Below are positions 36,305 to 45,348 of a stretch of DNA of 64,000 nucleotides, in pieces. Source of the stretch: Bacteroidota bacterium. GTDB lineage: Bacteria > Bacteroidota > Bacteroidia > Flavobacteriales > Flavobacteriaceae. Location: NCBI GenBank assembly GCA_027592025.1, contig JAQCIQ010000001.1, positions 124,001 to 188,000 on the forward strand, read 5' to 3'. The notes beneath the pieces were generated by a model that was not told the origin of the DNA, searched no databases, and worked only from the letters and a program-made list of their open reading frames with translations. Position numbers and translations under genes: made by a program. Numbering within the stretch: position 1 is the stretch's first letter; every line of letters begins with the position of its first letter.

Positions 36305-37738
36305 ATGGAATCACATCTTGGCATTGACGCACTGGGGTATTATGTCCCGAAATTGGTAGTTGCCATGAAAGATTTGGCCGAAGCCAGAAACATTCCTTTC
36401 GAAAAATTGAATTTGGGTCTAGGGCTTTCTGCCATGGCCATTCCAGATGTCAATGAAGACGCTGCCAGTTTCGCTGCAAACGCCTTGTTAAATCTCATTG
36501 AAAGCAACCAAGTTGATCCAAGAACCATAGGTCGAGTGTATTTGGGGACAGAAAGTGCCGTTGATAGTTCAAAACCAACCGCCACCTACGCCGTTGGTGC
36601 CGTAGAAGTACTGCTGGAATCCAAATACGGTAAAAGAGCCTTTAAAAATTGTGACGTTGTAGACATGACATTTGCCTGTGTAGGGGCTGTTGATGCCCTG
36701 CAGAACTGCCTCGATTGGGTCAGAGTTGACCCTGCTAGAAAGGCTGTTGTCATCGCATCAGACGTTTCAAAGTACGATTTGTTTTCAACAGGAGAATACA
36801 CTCAAGGGGCCGGGGCCGTCGCTCTATTGATCAGTCACAAGCCATCCATTTTAGCCATTTCAGATCACTGGGGTATTGGCATGGAAAGTGTCAATGATTT
36901 TTTCAAACCTCGCCGAGAAATAAGGAAGTCTGAAATTATCCAAGATTTAAAAACAACCTTGAATCTGCATGATTCGGTTCAAGAGCTTGATGAAAAGCTT
37001 ACTAATTCCGATTCAAAATTTTGGAGTGACAGAAAATTGTCTTTAGAGCTTTTCAAAGAAGAACCTGTTTTTGAAGGGCAATATTCCAATCTGTGCTACG
37101 AGCAACGCGTGAGCGAAGCCTTAGAGCATTTGTCTTCTCAAACCGAGGTGAATTACATTGAGGATTGGCAACACCTGATTTTTCACCTGCCATATGCCTT
37201 CCACGGCCGGCGCATCATATTTGAGAATTGGTTAAAATGGATCCAAGGCAGTTCCTATTTTGTTGCATTGGAAAAGGAAATCGGCTCACGCGCAGGTACC
37301 GATTCTAAAGATTGGGATAGAGCAGCTCGAAAATCAGCTGTATATCACACCTTTGTTTCTTTGAGAATAGCACCTTCAGAGCGGGCTTCATCCGAAATTG
37401 GCAACATGTATACCGCTTCAATTTTTATGGCTTTTGTGAGCCTTCTGGCGCATTCGGCTGAAAATGACAAAGACCTCTCAGGTCAACAAGTTGGTTTTAT
37501 TGCCTATGGCAGTGGATCCAAGTCGAAAGTGTTTTGTGGTACCATTCAGCACAATTGGCTCAATAAAGCAAAGTCATTAGGTTTGTTTGAAAATTTGGCA
37601 GTGCGTCAAGTTGTTAGTGTTTCTCAGTACGAATCGCTTCACGATTTAAAAACCAAATTGCCTTTGACTACTGGAGGCGTGAGACTCAATAGTATCAATA
37701 CGTCAGGAGATTTTTCAGGATATAGAAATTACAGGTAG
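36305..37738 (+). CDS. Hydroxymethylglutaryl-CoA synthase
   Basis: Thiolase-superfamily enzyme condensing acetoacetyl-CoA and acetyl-CoA to HMG-CoA, the committed entry to mevalonate. It has 477 residues. The catalytic Glu83 is in YLGTESAVDSSKPT, the nucleophile Cys125 in DMTFACVGAVDAL, and a catalytic His in FHLPYAFHGRR. FVSLLAHSA and FIAYGSGSKSKVF are further family blocks. Several Bacteroidota make isoprenoids, including the menaquinone tail, by the mevalonate route, and this fits. It is not a PksG-type polyketide accessory: no PKS genes are near. Confidence 0.92.
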   Translation: MESHLGIDALGYYVPKLVVAMKDLAEARNIPFEKLNLGLGLSAMAIPDVNEDAASFAANALLNLIESNQVDPRTIGRVYLGTESAVDSSKPTATYAVGAVEVLLESKYGKRAFKNCDVVDMTFACVGAVDALQNCLDWVRVDPARKAVVIASDVSKYDLFSTGEYTQGAGAVALLISHKPSILAISDHWGIGMESVNDFFKPRREIRKSEIIQDLKTTLNLHDSVQELDEKLTNSDSKFWSDRKLSLELFKEEPVFEGQYSNLCYEQRVSEALEHLSSQTEVNYIEDWQHLIFHLPYAFHGRRIIFENWLKWIQGSSYFVALEKEIGSRAGTDSKDWDRAARKSAVYHTFVSLRIAPSERASSEIGNMYTASIFMAFVSLLAHSAENDKDLSGQQVGFIAYGSGSKSKVFCGTIQHNWLNKAKSLGLFENLAVRQVVSVSQYESLHDLKTKLPLTTGGVRLNSINTSGDFSGYRNYR

Positions 37739-37745
37739 ACCTCCA

Positions 37746-39032
37746 CTACTCTAGCAGATTGTCTTCTTCAGGTTGCTGCAAGACATCCACTTTATTCAAT
37801 TTAGAAAACATCATTTTGGTCCTTGTTGTAACCAAATTGTCTAACTCGCGGTCGGCTTCTCTCAATTTTTTCTGAGTTTTTTCTAGGACTTCGCCAAATT
37901 TGCCAAATTCGGTTTTGACCGATCTTAGAATTTGCCATACTTCACTCGATCGTTTTTGAATAGCTAGGGTCTGGAATCCCATTTGCAGTGAATTGAGTAA
38001 AGCCGCCAAGGTAGTTGGACCAGTCACAACAATTTTGAACTCGCGTTGCAATTGGGCCATCAAGTCCGGACTTCTTACCACCTCAGCGTACAGCCCTTCG
38101 AATGGCAAAAACATGATGCCAAAGTCTGTTGTATTTGGAGGATCAATGTATTTTGACGAAATGTCTTTAGCAAATTTCTTGATAGAATTGGTCAACGCCT
38201 TTAGTGACAGTTCAATGGCCACCGGATCGGCAGTGTCATAGGCTATTTGCAATCGGGCATAATCTTCTTGAGGAAATTTGGCATCTATGGGCAAATAGAC
38301 ATAACTCTTATTGTTGTCCTGACCGGGAAGTTTTATGGCGAACTCAACAATTGAATCGGATCCCGACTTGGTCTTGACGTTGGATTCATATTGATCGGGT
38401 GCCAAAATACTCTCTAACAACATGGCCAATTGTGTTTCACCTACTCCACCTCTACTCTTAACATTGCTCAACACTTTTTTCAAATCACCCACTCCAGCTG
38501 CCAATGTCTGCATTTCTCCGAGTCCTTTTTGAACATCGAGCAATTGTTTGGTGACTATTTCAAACGATTTTCCTAATCGTTCCTCCAATGTTTTATGCAA
38601 TTTTTCGTCTACCGTTTCACGCATTTTTTCTAATTTCAGCTCAGTAGATTTTACTAATTCGTCCTGCTTAACTGCCATGGCTTCGAACTTTTCTTTTTGA
38701 AGTTCATTAAAATCCTTTACGCTCTGAACAAATGACTCGTTAAAATACTTCAGCGATTTATGCAATTCCTCCCGATCGTCTTTAGCGCTTTTGACTTGAT
38801 TCTCATTGATATAACGCAAGCGTTCTTCAAGCTTTTCTGACAATCGATCAAGATTTTTAGAAAGCTCTTCCCTATTGAGTTGTAAAGACTGGGTTAGTTC
38901 CATCCTATTCTTCTGCAATTCGTCTTGCAAAATGGATTTATCAGCGCCCCCAGATTGTTTAAAGGAGCGGTATATCAGCACCAAAAGGCCACCGAGGGTA
39001 AGTAATAAAATAATCCCGTACAGATTGTCCAT
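37746..39032 (-). CDS. rmuC: RmuC-family DNA recombination protein
   Basis: A 428-residue protein with one N-terminal membrane helix (YGIILLLTLGGLLVLIY) and a long coiled coil (about 30-180, Lys/Glu/Leu-rich). The C-terminal RmuC nuclease-like domain reads VKSRGGVGETQLAMLLESIL, YLPIDAKFPQEDYARL and FGIMFLPFEGLYAEV. RmuC limits DNA inversions in E. coli and resembles restriction-endonuclease folds. It is convergent with the HMG-CoA synthase gene, separated by 7 bp. Confidence 0.93.
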   Translation of the reverse strand: MDNLYGIILLLTLGGLLVLIYRSFKQSGGADKSILQDELQKNRMELTQSLQLNREELSKNLDRLSEKLEERLRYINENQVKSAKDDREELHKSLKYFNESFVQSVKDFNELQKEKFEAMAVKQDELVKSTELKLEKMRETVDEKLHKTLEERLGKSFEIVTKQLLDVQKGLGEMQTLAAGVGDLKKVLSNVKSRGGVGETQLAMLLESILAPDQYESNVKTKSGSDSIVEFAIKLPGQDNNKSYVYLPIDAKFPQEDYARLQIAYDTADPVAIELSLKALTNSIKKFAKDISSKYIDPPNTTDFGIMFLPFEGLYAEVVRSPDLMAQLQREFKIVVTGPTTLAALLNSLQMGFQTLAIQKRSSEVWQILRSVKTEFGKFGEVLEKTQKKLREADRELDNLVTTRTKMMFSKLNKVDVLQQPEEDNLLE

Positions 39033-39114
39033 TGCTCTCTAAAAATTGATGATTGGTAAAGATACCAAAACTTTGAAAGCAATCAGAATAAATCAAAACT
39101 CCTTAATAAATAGA

Positions 39115-39963
39115 CTATTCGGTCTTTTTGGGCATGACTAGTAAAGGTCTTTTGATTTGGTATCCGAACTTCTGAATTTCATCCTTGCGAATCAACCTGA
39201 AAAAGAAATTGCGCCTTTTGTTAATTAATGCAATTGCATCACACTGGTGTTCGTCACAATAAGCCGAAATAGCCTCTAACACATTTTGAGAAAACAGTGT
39301 GATAAATTCTGAATTGGTATTTTCAAAAATCTTTGCTACTGCTGATTTGTTCTTCAACTGATCGGCAGTTAAAGGGTCTTCGTTTTGTTTCACACAAATG
39401 ATGTCGACCAAAGCATTGGTCATGGCTGCCAAATCTAGTAATGATTCAATTTCCGATTTTGCGACGGGAATTTCAAAATCCAAACCAATTGCCCATCTAT
39501 TCAGCAAAGCTGGCGCATATTTGTCAGGAACAGCCAAAACTGGATAGTTCGAACGTTCCATGAGGTGCACAGTATTACTGCCAAAAATTGCACTTTCTAG
39601 ACCAGAAGCTCCTTTTGTTCCTAGTATGACAAGGTTGGCGCCTTGGTCCTTGCACGCTTGATTCACCGCATCCACAAAGTTATCATAGTCCACAATTGAG
39701 GAAAATTCATGCAATTTGGTTTTACTGTTTTTTTGGAGCTTGACCTCTAATTTTGCCAGGGAAGCTTTGGAAGAAGCGATTAAGGTCTGATAAATTGATG
39801 CCGAAGACCCCATGGTCATTAAGTCGTCTGTCACATATGAAGCCGCCGTATGAACATGGAGGAGCACAAATTTACAAGGCCTATCCTTGAAAGTGGCTAT
39901 TGCAAAATTGATGGCGTTGATTGAATTAGGGGAAAAATCAGCAGGTAATAAAACGGTTGTCAT
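39115..39963 (-). CDS. Tandem universal stress protein (UspA) domains
   Basis: A 282-residue cytosolic protein with two Usp folds. The first (1-147) is canonical: VLLPADFSPNSINAINFA, then the ATP-binding-type LVILGTKGASGLESAIFGSNTVHLMERSNYPVLAVP. The second (about 158-282) keeps the fold (DAIALINKRRN, RPLLVMPK) but has lost the GxxG nucleotide loop, so only the first half may bind ATP. A general stress or metabolic-signalling role is the family expectation. Confidence 0.9.
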   Translation of the reverse strand: MTTVLLPADFSPNSINAINFAIATFKDRPCKFVLLHVHTAASYVTDDLMTMGSSASIYQTLIASSKASLAKLEVKLQKNSKTKLHEFSSIVDYDNFVDAVNQACKDQGANLVILGTKGASGLESAIFGSNTVHLMERSNYPVLAVPDKYAPALLNRWAIGLDFEIPVAKSEIESLLDLAAMTNALVDIICVKQNEDPLTADQLKNKSAVAKIFENTNSEFITLFSQNVLEAISAYCDEHQCDAIALINKRRNFFFRLIRKDEIQKFGYQIKRPLLVMPKKTE

Positions 39964-40036
39964 AGTTCAAGCATTTGGGTTGCTTAAAATTAGAAAAAAA
40001 CGCTCAAAAAAGGATATAAAAAGTATAAATAAAAAC

Positions 40037-41032
40037 CTACTGGGTTACAGTCTTAGGTTTTGAGCTCCACAATATTTCATTGTTATCACCTATCAATTCA
40101 ATTAAATTAATGAACGCATTCGTCTTACTGTAGCTGATCTCAATCAATCCAAAGTTGCGATCTACAATCAACGGGCTTATTCTCAAAGGGTTTGACTCCT
40201 TCACAGCTCGGTAGGTGTGAGTCATTCCGCTGGAAGTAACTTCTAGAATTTGGTCACTTAGTTGAGAAATTTCAGCAAAATGCCTGTCGCCACTAATGAC
40301 TATCACTTGTTTACCAGAACCGTTCAACAAGTTAATCAATCGCTGCCTTTCATGAATAAAATTGCCCCATTTTTCAAAACCGTGAAAATCATTCAAGAAC
40401 TGAATACTGCTTACCAGAATGATGACCTTTGGTGTAGTATCTGACAGTTCGTTTTCTAGCCACTCCCACTGTTCTGACCCTAAAATGGTTCCTTCATTGC
40501 TTGGGTGATAGCGCATTCCAGGTTCGTCTGATCGCATTAAATCTGACCTAAACCAACGGGTGTCCAACAAAATTATTTTCACAAATCCATTGGCCATGGA
40601 ATAGCTGTCATAAATGCCATCTCTTGTTCGGCGAGGGCTTTCTACGGGCTCGTCTAAAAATTCTAACAGCAGCGCTTTAGCCTCGACGCGATAAGGATTG
40701 TTTGCTCCTCCATCGTTCATAGCAGAGTCGTGATCGTCGAAAATTCCTAAAATTTTGGCACTGGAAATCAACTCTTGATACTCCTTGTTAGATTTTTGAA
40801 TATCATAACCTTCCTTGAGACCTTGAGGGGTTTCTTCATTGGGGTAAACAATGTCGCCGGTCCAAATGAAATAGTCGGGCTTGGTAGCTAAAACAGAAGA
40901 CCAAATTTGTAAAGAATCCAAATTCTGGTTGTTACATGAAGCAAAGGCAAGGGTTAACACTTGCTCGTCTGAAGTCTTGTTTTGACAACAAAGCATGTTA
41001 CAGCAAAAGATAATCAAGATGAAGTATTTCAT
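40037..41032 (-). CDS. PhoD-like alkaline phosphatase/phosphodiesterase lipoprotein
   Basis: A 331-residue exported protein. Its N-terminus has a hydrophobic stretch then LCCQNKTS, consistent with lipoprotein processing. The metallophosphatase core shows FASCNNQN, FIWTGDIVYPNE, IFDDHDSAMNDGG, LLDTRWFRS and VVISGDRHFAEIS, matching the PhoD group. It probably hydrolyses phosphate esters at the cell surface or in the periplasm. It lies 55 bp after the large haloperoxidase-fusion gene on the same strand, so the two may be co-expressed. Confidence 0.88.
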   Translation of the reverse strand: MKYFILIIFCCNMLCCQNKTSDEQVLTLAFASCNNQNLDSLQIWSSVLATKPDYFIWTGDIVYPNEETPQGLKEGYDIQKSNKEYQELISSAKILGIFDDHDSAMNDGGANNPYRVEAKALLLEFLDEPVESPRRTRDGIYDSYSMANGFVKIILLDTRWFRSDLMRSDEPGMRYHPSNEGTILGSEQWEWLENELSDTTPKVIILVSSIQFLNDFHGFEKWGNFIHERQRLINLLNGSGKQVIVISGDRHFAEISQLSDQILEVTSSGMTHTYRAVKESNPLRISPLIVDRNFGLIEISYSKTNAFINLIELIGDNNEILWSSKPKTVTQ

Positions 41033-41087
41033 AGTATTTTATTAGATAAATAAACTTTTGTTTGATCAGATTTATTGAAAAAACCTA

Positions 41088-44000
41088 TCACTTAACAATC
41101 AACTTCCAACTCGCTTTCTCTGAATGGAGGACATATATCCCTGGAGATATGTTGTCAATTCCAATTTGATGAAGTCGTCGCCCGCTGTCATAAGTGCTTT
41201 CTAAAGGTATTGATCGTCCTACCAAATCTACTAAAGAAAAACTTAAGGCTCTATCAGTGTTGGTGACAAAAACAAAGTTATTACTCGAAACAGGGTTCGG
41301 GAACATTTTTGAATCCGAGAGCTCGTAATCAAAGGTTGAAAGAGATTCCGTAAAATAGGTTTCTGCCAATTCGAACGACATTACGCCAATCTGTTCCCCT
41401 ATCAATCGTCCTGGTAAATCGTCAATATACGGATGGATGCCTCCCCATATTCTTGACAGACTGCATTGGTCAGAAGCATCTCTGTATGTAGCCCATTGTA
41501 AAATTACGTCTTGGCTAGGTCCTTCTTCAAAAACCAAAAACTCATTTTGTTTAGCAATAAACTCGCCCATTCCTCCCGGAAAATAAGGCGTACCTGTAAG
41601 CTGAGTCAAGACTTCCGCTGCCGCTCGTGAAAAAGTAGAGTGACCTGAAATGTAACCTGCAAAATTCGGTGTCACAAAAGTTGGACGTTGATAAGGCCAC
41701 CAATTTTCTGCTAAAATCCAATCAACTCCCGCATTGTCAGTTTCTGTACTCTCAATAAAATCGTGTCCTCTCCAAGCCCGAAGCTTGATTTTACCAACAT
41801 ACTCCCCAGACTCTCCGCCCAATGGGTCTCCTTCAAAGACGACTTCAATATGATTTTCGATTAAGGGAATACCGAAAGGGTTGTAATTGGCTACAGATTG
41901 GTCCGTGCTTTGGCCCAGACCAGCCATATATCGAATAGCGGAAATAGGTCGAATATAATCATACCATCCTTTAATGCCCCAGGCAGAAATTGCAGCATCA
42001 TGCATCGTTGCACCCAGAACAAAATAAGACTTAATGTCCCATTCAAGATCGTCTAGCAACAGTCCTTCTCCTCTGAATTTTTTTACTGTCAAAGGATTGT
42101 CACTCACTCCATTCAGTAGAACAAACCAATGTCCAGGAGGGGTTTCAGAATCAGGACCATCAGCCCAAAACTCTGCCAACACTCTGGTGTAATCCCCTCT
42201 AAGAACTAATTGCTCATCATAGGGCATTCCAGTTATAGGATTCATTTCATAACCGTTACCAGAATCTCCTCCATCGAGATAATTATAGAACATGCCATAA
42301 TCTTCTAATTCCGTTGGTATTGCATCTAAATCAACATTTCCCATCGAGCCCGGTGAAATATCCCAAAAGACATTATCGGAAGTAGACAAATGAGCACTCC
42401 AAACAGCGACCATAGCAAACGCATCTGCATATTGTTGTGTTTCGATTGAAGATGCACCATCTAAAACTGGAGGCGACCCTGGATCAAGGTATACTGGATA
42501 TGGGTTTCCATCTCTGTAGTTCATGGTCAGATCACTTAGAGCAAAAGGCATGGTATTACCCCACTCTGCACCAAGGAAACCAGGAGTTGTTTGATCCAAA
42601 ACATTGCCACTTTGATCGATAAACAAATCGAAAGAGAGCGGCTGCCATCTGTTAGGGTTACTGATGTTAGGATTGCCCATCAATTCTGGACTCATTGGGT
42701 TATTGACTGGTTCGTAATATTGATTTTCGTATTGATTAACCTCATTGGAACCATCTTGGAGGCCAAACTGAATGATTTGATTGGCGATGTAATTGCCCAA
42801 TGCGGCAGCGTCTCCACTACTGTAGTCTAGAGAAAGATTAGCCATATCAAGGTCAAGAATTCTCATCAAGTTATCGAAAATAGCTTGCGTTTCTTCTTGA
42901 TGAGTAGAATGCTCAAAGCGATGCGTTAAAAGTCGATAGGCGGCGAAGCTAATAGCCTGATGTTCAAATTCAACACCCGTTTCATTAAAACCTTCAAAAG
43001 TCGTTTCAAATCCATGAACAGTTTTTCCCAAAAAATAAGGATGCGCCGGTTCATGAAACACCGACCAAGCGTCGTACATCGCGGCGCTTAAATGAAATAA
43101 ATTTCGCGCATGCACTGTCGGCCTGGCCTTATCGAGCCTAATGGCCTCTAGTAGGGCTTCGTTCCACAAACGGGCCACCGAGAAAGTGCCTCTGGTGGCT
43201 CCTTCGTCGTAATAATTTATACCGATCTCAATTTCTAACGCCTCTGAACTGCATATTCCGTTGTCATAAAAAACAGACACCACTCCGTCGCCAAGTATGC
43301 CCCACTTAACGGTAATTTGATCCGTACCTTGGCCGTTGAGAATTTCCCCATTGGTGACTGACCAAAAAACCTCATATTCATTAGACAACATGACTGAGTA
43401 TGTTTCTTCATAAAAGGGATAAGTATTTTGGACACCTTCAATGTTTAAACTGTTCAAATATGAACAGCTGCCATCGTCAATAGTAGCATTAGGATTGTGA
43501 TTGCATGATTGAGGATCTGTGCATCCGCTAATGGGCACGAAAAGGTTATTATCTAATACGAAAAGTCCAAGTCCTTCAACTAGCTTAATATGACTATTAA
43601 TTGGTACAGCCATGTAATCTTCCACGATTCCACTCGGCCAAACAATATTAATGCTCATGTTGGAGCTAACGACATTGGAAAGTCCAAAATGCAAAGGTTG
43701 GAGAGATTGGGAATGAAAGCTTACGCCATTGTACTCTTTGTACAAACTGACGTCTTCATTGACCGTCAGGGTCACTCTAGAGCCCAGCCCATCTCTATTT
43801 GACACCGTACCTTGAAGGTTAACCTTGAGCCAATTACCGGCTATTTCATCAGAATAGAAAGGGTCAATTGCTCTGTTTTGAAAAAGCATGGGCTCATGAT
43901 CGAAACTCGTAGCCAAAATATCCTGGTCTCCATCATTGTCATAATCAAAAGAAATCACCGTACCACCTGCTGTAAATGGATTAAGTGCACCTGTAGCAAC

Positions 44001-45101
44001 TTGTTCAAACACTCTTTCTCCATTAACTTCTACATTTTCAAAATAAAAATCTTTCTCGGGTGGGGTAAGTCCTGTAGTGATATATACATCATCGAAAAGG
44101 TCTAAATTATAATCAGCAAATGCTGCTGCCCAAGCCCATCCAGTATCATAAATACCAGTCAGTTGTGAGATGTTGGTAAATGTACCATTTTCAGTTTTAC
44201 TGTAAAAACCATTTTCTCCCTTATTGGCTATAAATATTTCAACTTCACCATTGTTGTCGAAATCCGAAGTAGCCATACCCATTCCATCATGAGGATCGGT
44301 TAGATTGTAAATAGAAGTATTATTGACGAATCCGTTACCATTGTCATTAAACAGCAAAGCATTATCATCATTAAAATCGTTGGATACATAGATGTCAGGA
44401 TATTTGTCTTCTTCAGTATAAATTGGAATGGCGCAAAAACTCGATTTTTGAACTTGATCTTGGAAATCGACCAATTCAAAAGTATTGTTCCCCATATTTT
44501 TATATAACCTGTTAGCCACGTCTTCATTGTAATCGGTAACATACAAATCCAAATACCCATCCAAATTATAATCAACCCACAATCCTGCAACGGTGAAACA
44601 ATTAGAACAAAACCCTCCGAGCCCAGACGATTCGGAAATATCAATAAATCCCTGACCAGAATCATTGAGATATAATTCATTAGTTCCAGAATTGCCTAAA
44701 AAGAGATCTGGAAACCCGTCATTGTTGATATCGCCCCATGAAACCGATTGTCGCTCGCCATATTGCAAAAAATAGGGTAAACCAATATCATAATCGACTG
44801 TAGAAATCAAGCCCATTTCAGCGGTCACATCGACAAAGCTGCCATTTCCCTCATTCTCAAGCAAACGGCTTAAGGGATAGTTACCATCTGAATACTTTTT
44901 CCGAGCGACCAAATAAATATCCAAATCCCCATCTTGATCATAGTCAGCAACGGCAACGCCGCTATTATCATCATACAATTGTAGATGAGCCAAATGGGTT
45001 GCGTACCGAAATTGTTGAGCAACCAATGTTGACACCTGCAGGGCAAGCAAGAATAAACCAATTTTTTGTTTCACTCTATAAAATGAATAGTTTGACATCA
45101 A
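41088..45101 (-). CDS. Secreted FG-GAP / ASPIC-UnbV / vanadium-haloperoxidase-like fusion with T9SS tail
   Basis: A 1337-residue exported protein. After a signal peptide (about 1-29), residues 40-420 contain at least six FG-GAP/VCBS repeats (for example ADYDQDGDLDIYLV, GDINNDGFPDLFLG). An ASPIC/UnbV domain follows (about 425-500), then a Cys segment GCTDPQSCNHNP near 526. Residues about 640-1255 form a vanadium-haloperoxidase/PAP2-type domain with all three signatures: KGWYDYIRP (KX6RP, near 1050), ISGHS (near 1151) and SRIWGGIHPYID (SRX5HX3D). The last about 70 residues are a T9SS sorting domain. Activity could be halide oxidation or phosphatase. Confidence 0.88.
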   Translation of the reverse strand: MMSNYSFYRVKQKIGLFLLALQVSTLVAQQFRYATHLAHLQLYDDNSGVAVADYDQDGDLDIYLVARKKYSDGNYPLSRLLENEGNGSFVDVTAEMGLISTVDYDIGLPYFLQYGERQSVSWGDINNDGFPDLFLGNSGTNELYLNDSGQGFIDISESSGLGGFCSNCFTVAGLWVDYNLDGYLDLYVTDYNEDVANRLYKNMGNNTFELVDFQDQVQKSSFCAIPIYTEEDKYPDIYVSNDFNDDNALLFNDNGNGFVNNTSIYNLTDPHDGMGMATSDFDNNGEVEIFIANKGENGFYSKTENGTFTNISQLTGIYDTGWAWAAAFADYNLDLFDDVYITTGLTPPEKDFYFENVEVNGERVFEQVATGALNPFTAGGTVISFDYDNDGDQDILATSFDHEPMLFQNRAIDPFYSDEIAGNWLKVNLQGTVSNRDGLGSRVTLTVNEDVSLYKEYNGVSFHSQSLQPLHFGLSNVVSSNMSINIVWPSGIVEDYMAVPINSHIKLVEGLGLFVLDNNLFVPISGCTDPQSCNHNPNATIDDGSCSYLNSLNIEGVQNTYPFYEETYSVMLSNEYEVFWSVTNGEILNGQGTDQITVKWGILGDGVVSVFYDNGICSSEALEIEIGINYYDEGATRGTFSVARLWNEALLEAIRLDKARPTVHARNLFHLSAAMYDAWSVFHEPAHPYFLGKTVHGFETTFEGFNETGVEFEHQAISFAAYRLLTHRFEHSTHQEETQAIFDNLMRILDLDMANLSLDYSSGDAAALGNYIANQIIQFGLQDGSNEVNQYENQYYEPVNNPMSPELMGNPNISNPNRWQPLSFDLFIDQSGNVLDQTTPGFLGAEWGNTMPFALSDLTMNYRDGNPYPVYLDPGSPPVLDGASSIETQQYADAFAMVAVWSAHLSTSDNVFWDISPGSMGNVDLDAIPTELEDYGMFYNYLDGGDSGNGYEMNPITGMPYDEQLVLRGDYTRVLAEFWADGPDSETPPGHWFVLLNGVSDNPLTVKKFRGEGLLLDDLEWDIKSYFVLGATMHDAAISAWGIKGWYDYIRPISAIRYMAGLGQSTDQSVANYNPFGIPLIENHIEVVFEGDPLGGESGEYVGKIKLRAWRGHDFIESTETDNAGVDWILAENWWPYQRPTFVTPNFAGYISGHSTFSRAAAEVLTQLTGTPYFPGGMGEFIAKQNEFLVFEEGPSQDVILQWATYRDASDQCSLSRIWGGIHPYIDDLPGRLIGEQIGVMSFELAETYFTESLSTFDYELSDSKMFPNPVSSNNFVFVTNTDRALSFSLVDLVGRSIPLESTYDSGRRLHQIGIDNISPGIYVLHSEKASWKLIVK

Positions 45102-45181
45102 ATGAAGTTCAAAAATATCAATTAATTAAGACAGTTTGCTTAAATATTCGAACTAGTGAAATAGAATGTATTAAAAACAAA

Positions 45182-45205
45182 AAAACCCGTCTTAAGACGG
45201 GTTTT
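45182..45205 (-). terminator. Terminator after tRNA-His
   Basis: Perfect palindrome AAAACCCGTCTT/AAGACGGGTTTT. On the minus strand it is followed by more T residues (TTTGTTTTT), so it terminates the tRNA-His transcript a few bases after the mature 3' end. Confidence 0.85.
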
Positions 45206-45211
45206 GTCCAG

Positions 45212-45286
45212 GGTGGAAGACCGGGCTCGAACCGGCGACCCTCGGTACCACAAACCGATGCTCTAACCAACTGAGCTACAACCACC
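45212..45286 (-). tRNA. tRNA-His (anticodon GTG)
   Basis: Minus-strand cloverleaf with D arm GCTC...GAGC, anticodon arm TCGGT-TTGTGGT-ACCGA and T arm GCCGG-TTCGAGC-CCGGT. The histidine identity pair G-1:C73 is present (45286 and 45212). The acceptor strands are GTGGTTG and CTTCCAC, giving two adjacent U:U mismatches at positions 5:68 and 6:67. CCA is not encoded. Confidence 0.9.
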
Positions 45287-45298
45287 ATTTTGGAACGG

Positions 45299-45329
45299 CA
45301 AATTTAAACTTATTTATGATTAGTGGCAA
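45299..45329 (-). promoter_or_regulatory. tRNA-His promoter (TTG-N20-TAAATTTG)
   Basis: On the minus strand, TTG (45327-45329), 20 bases, then TAAATTTG (45299-45306), 12 bases before the tRNA 5' end. It has the same architecture as the tRNA-Ser promoter. Confidence 0.75.
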
Positions 45330-45348
45330 AATAAAAATTCGAATAAAA

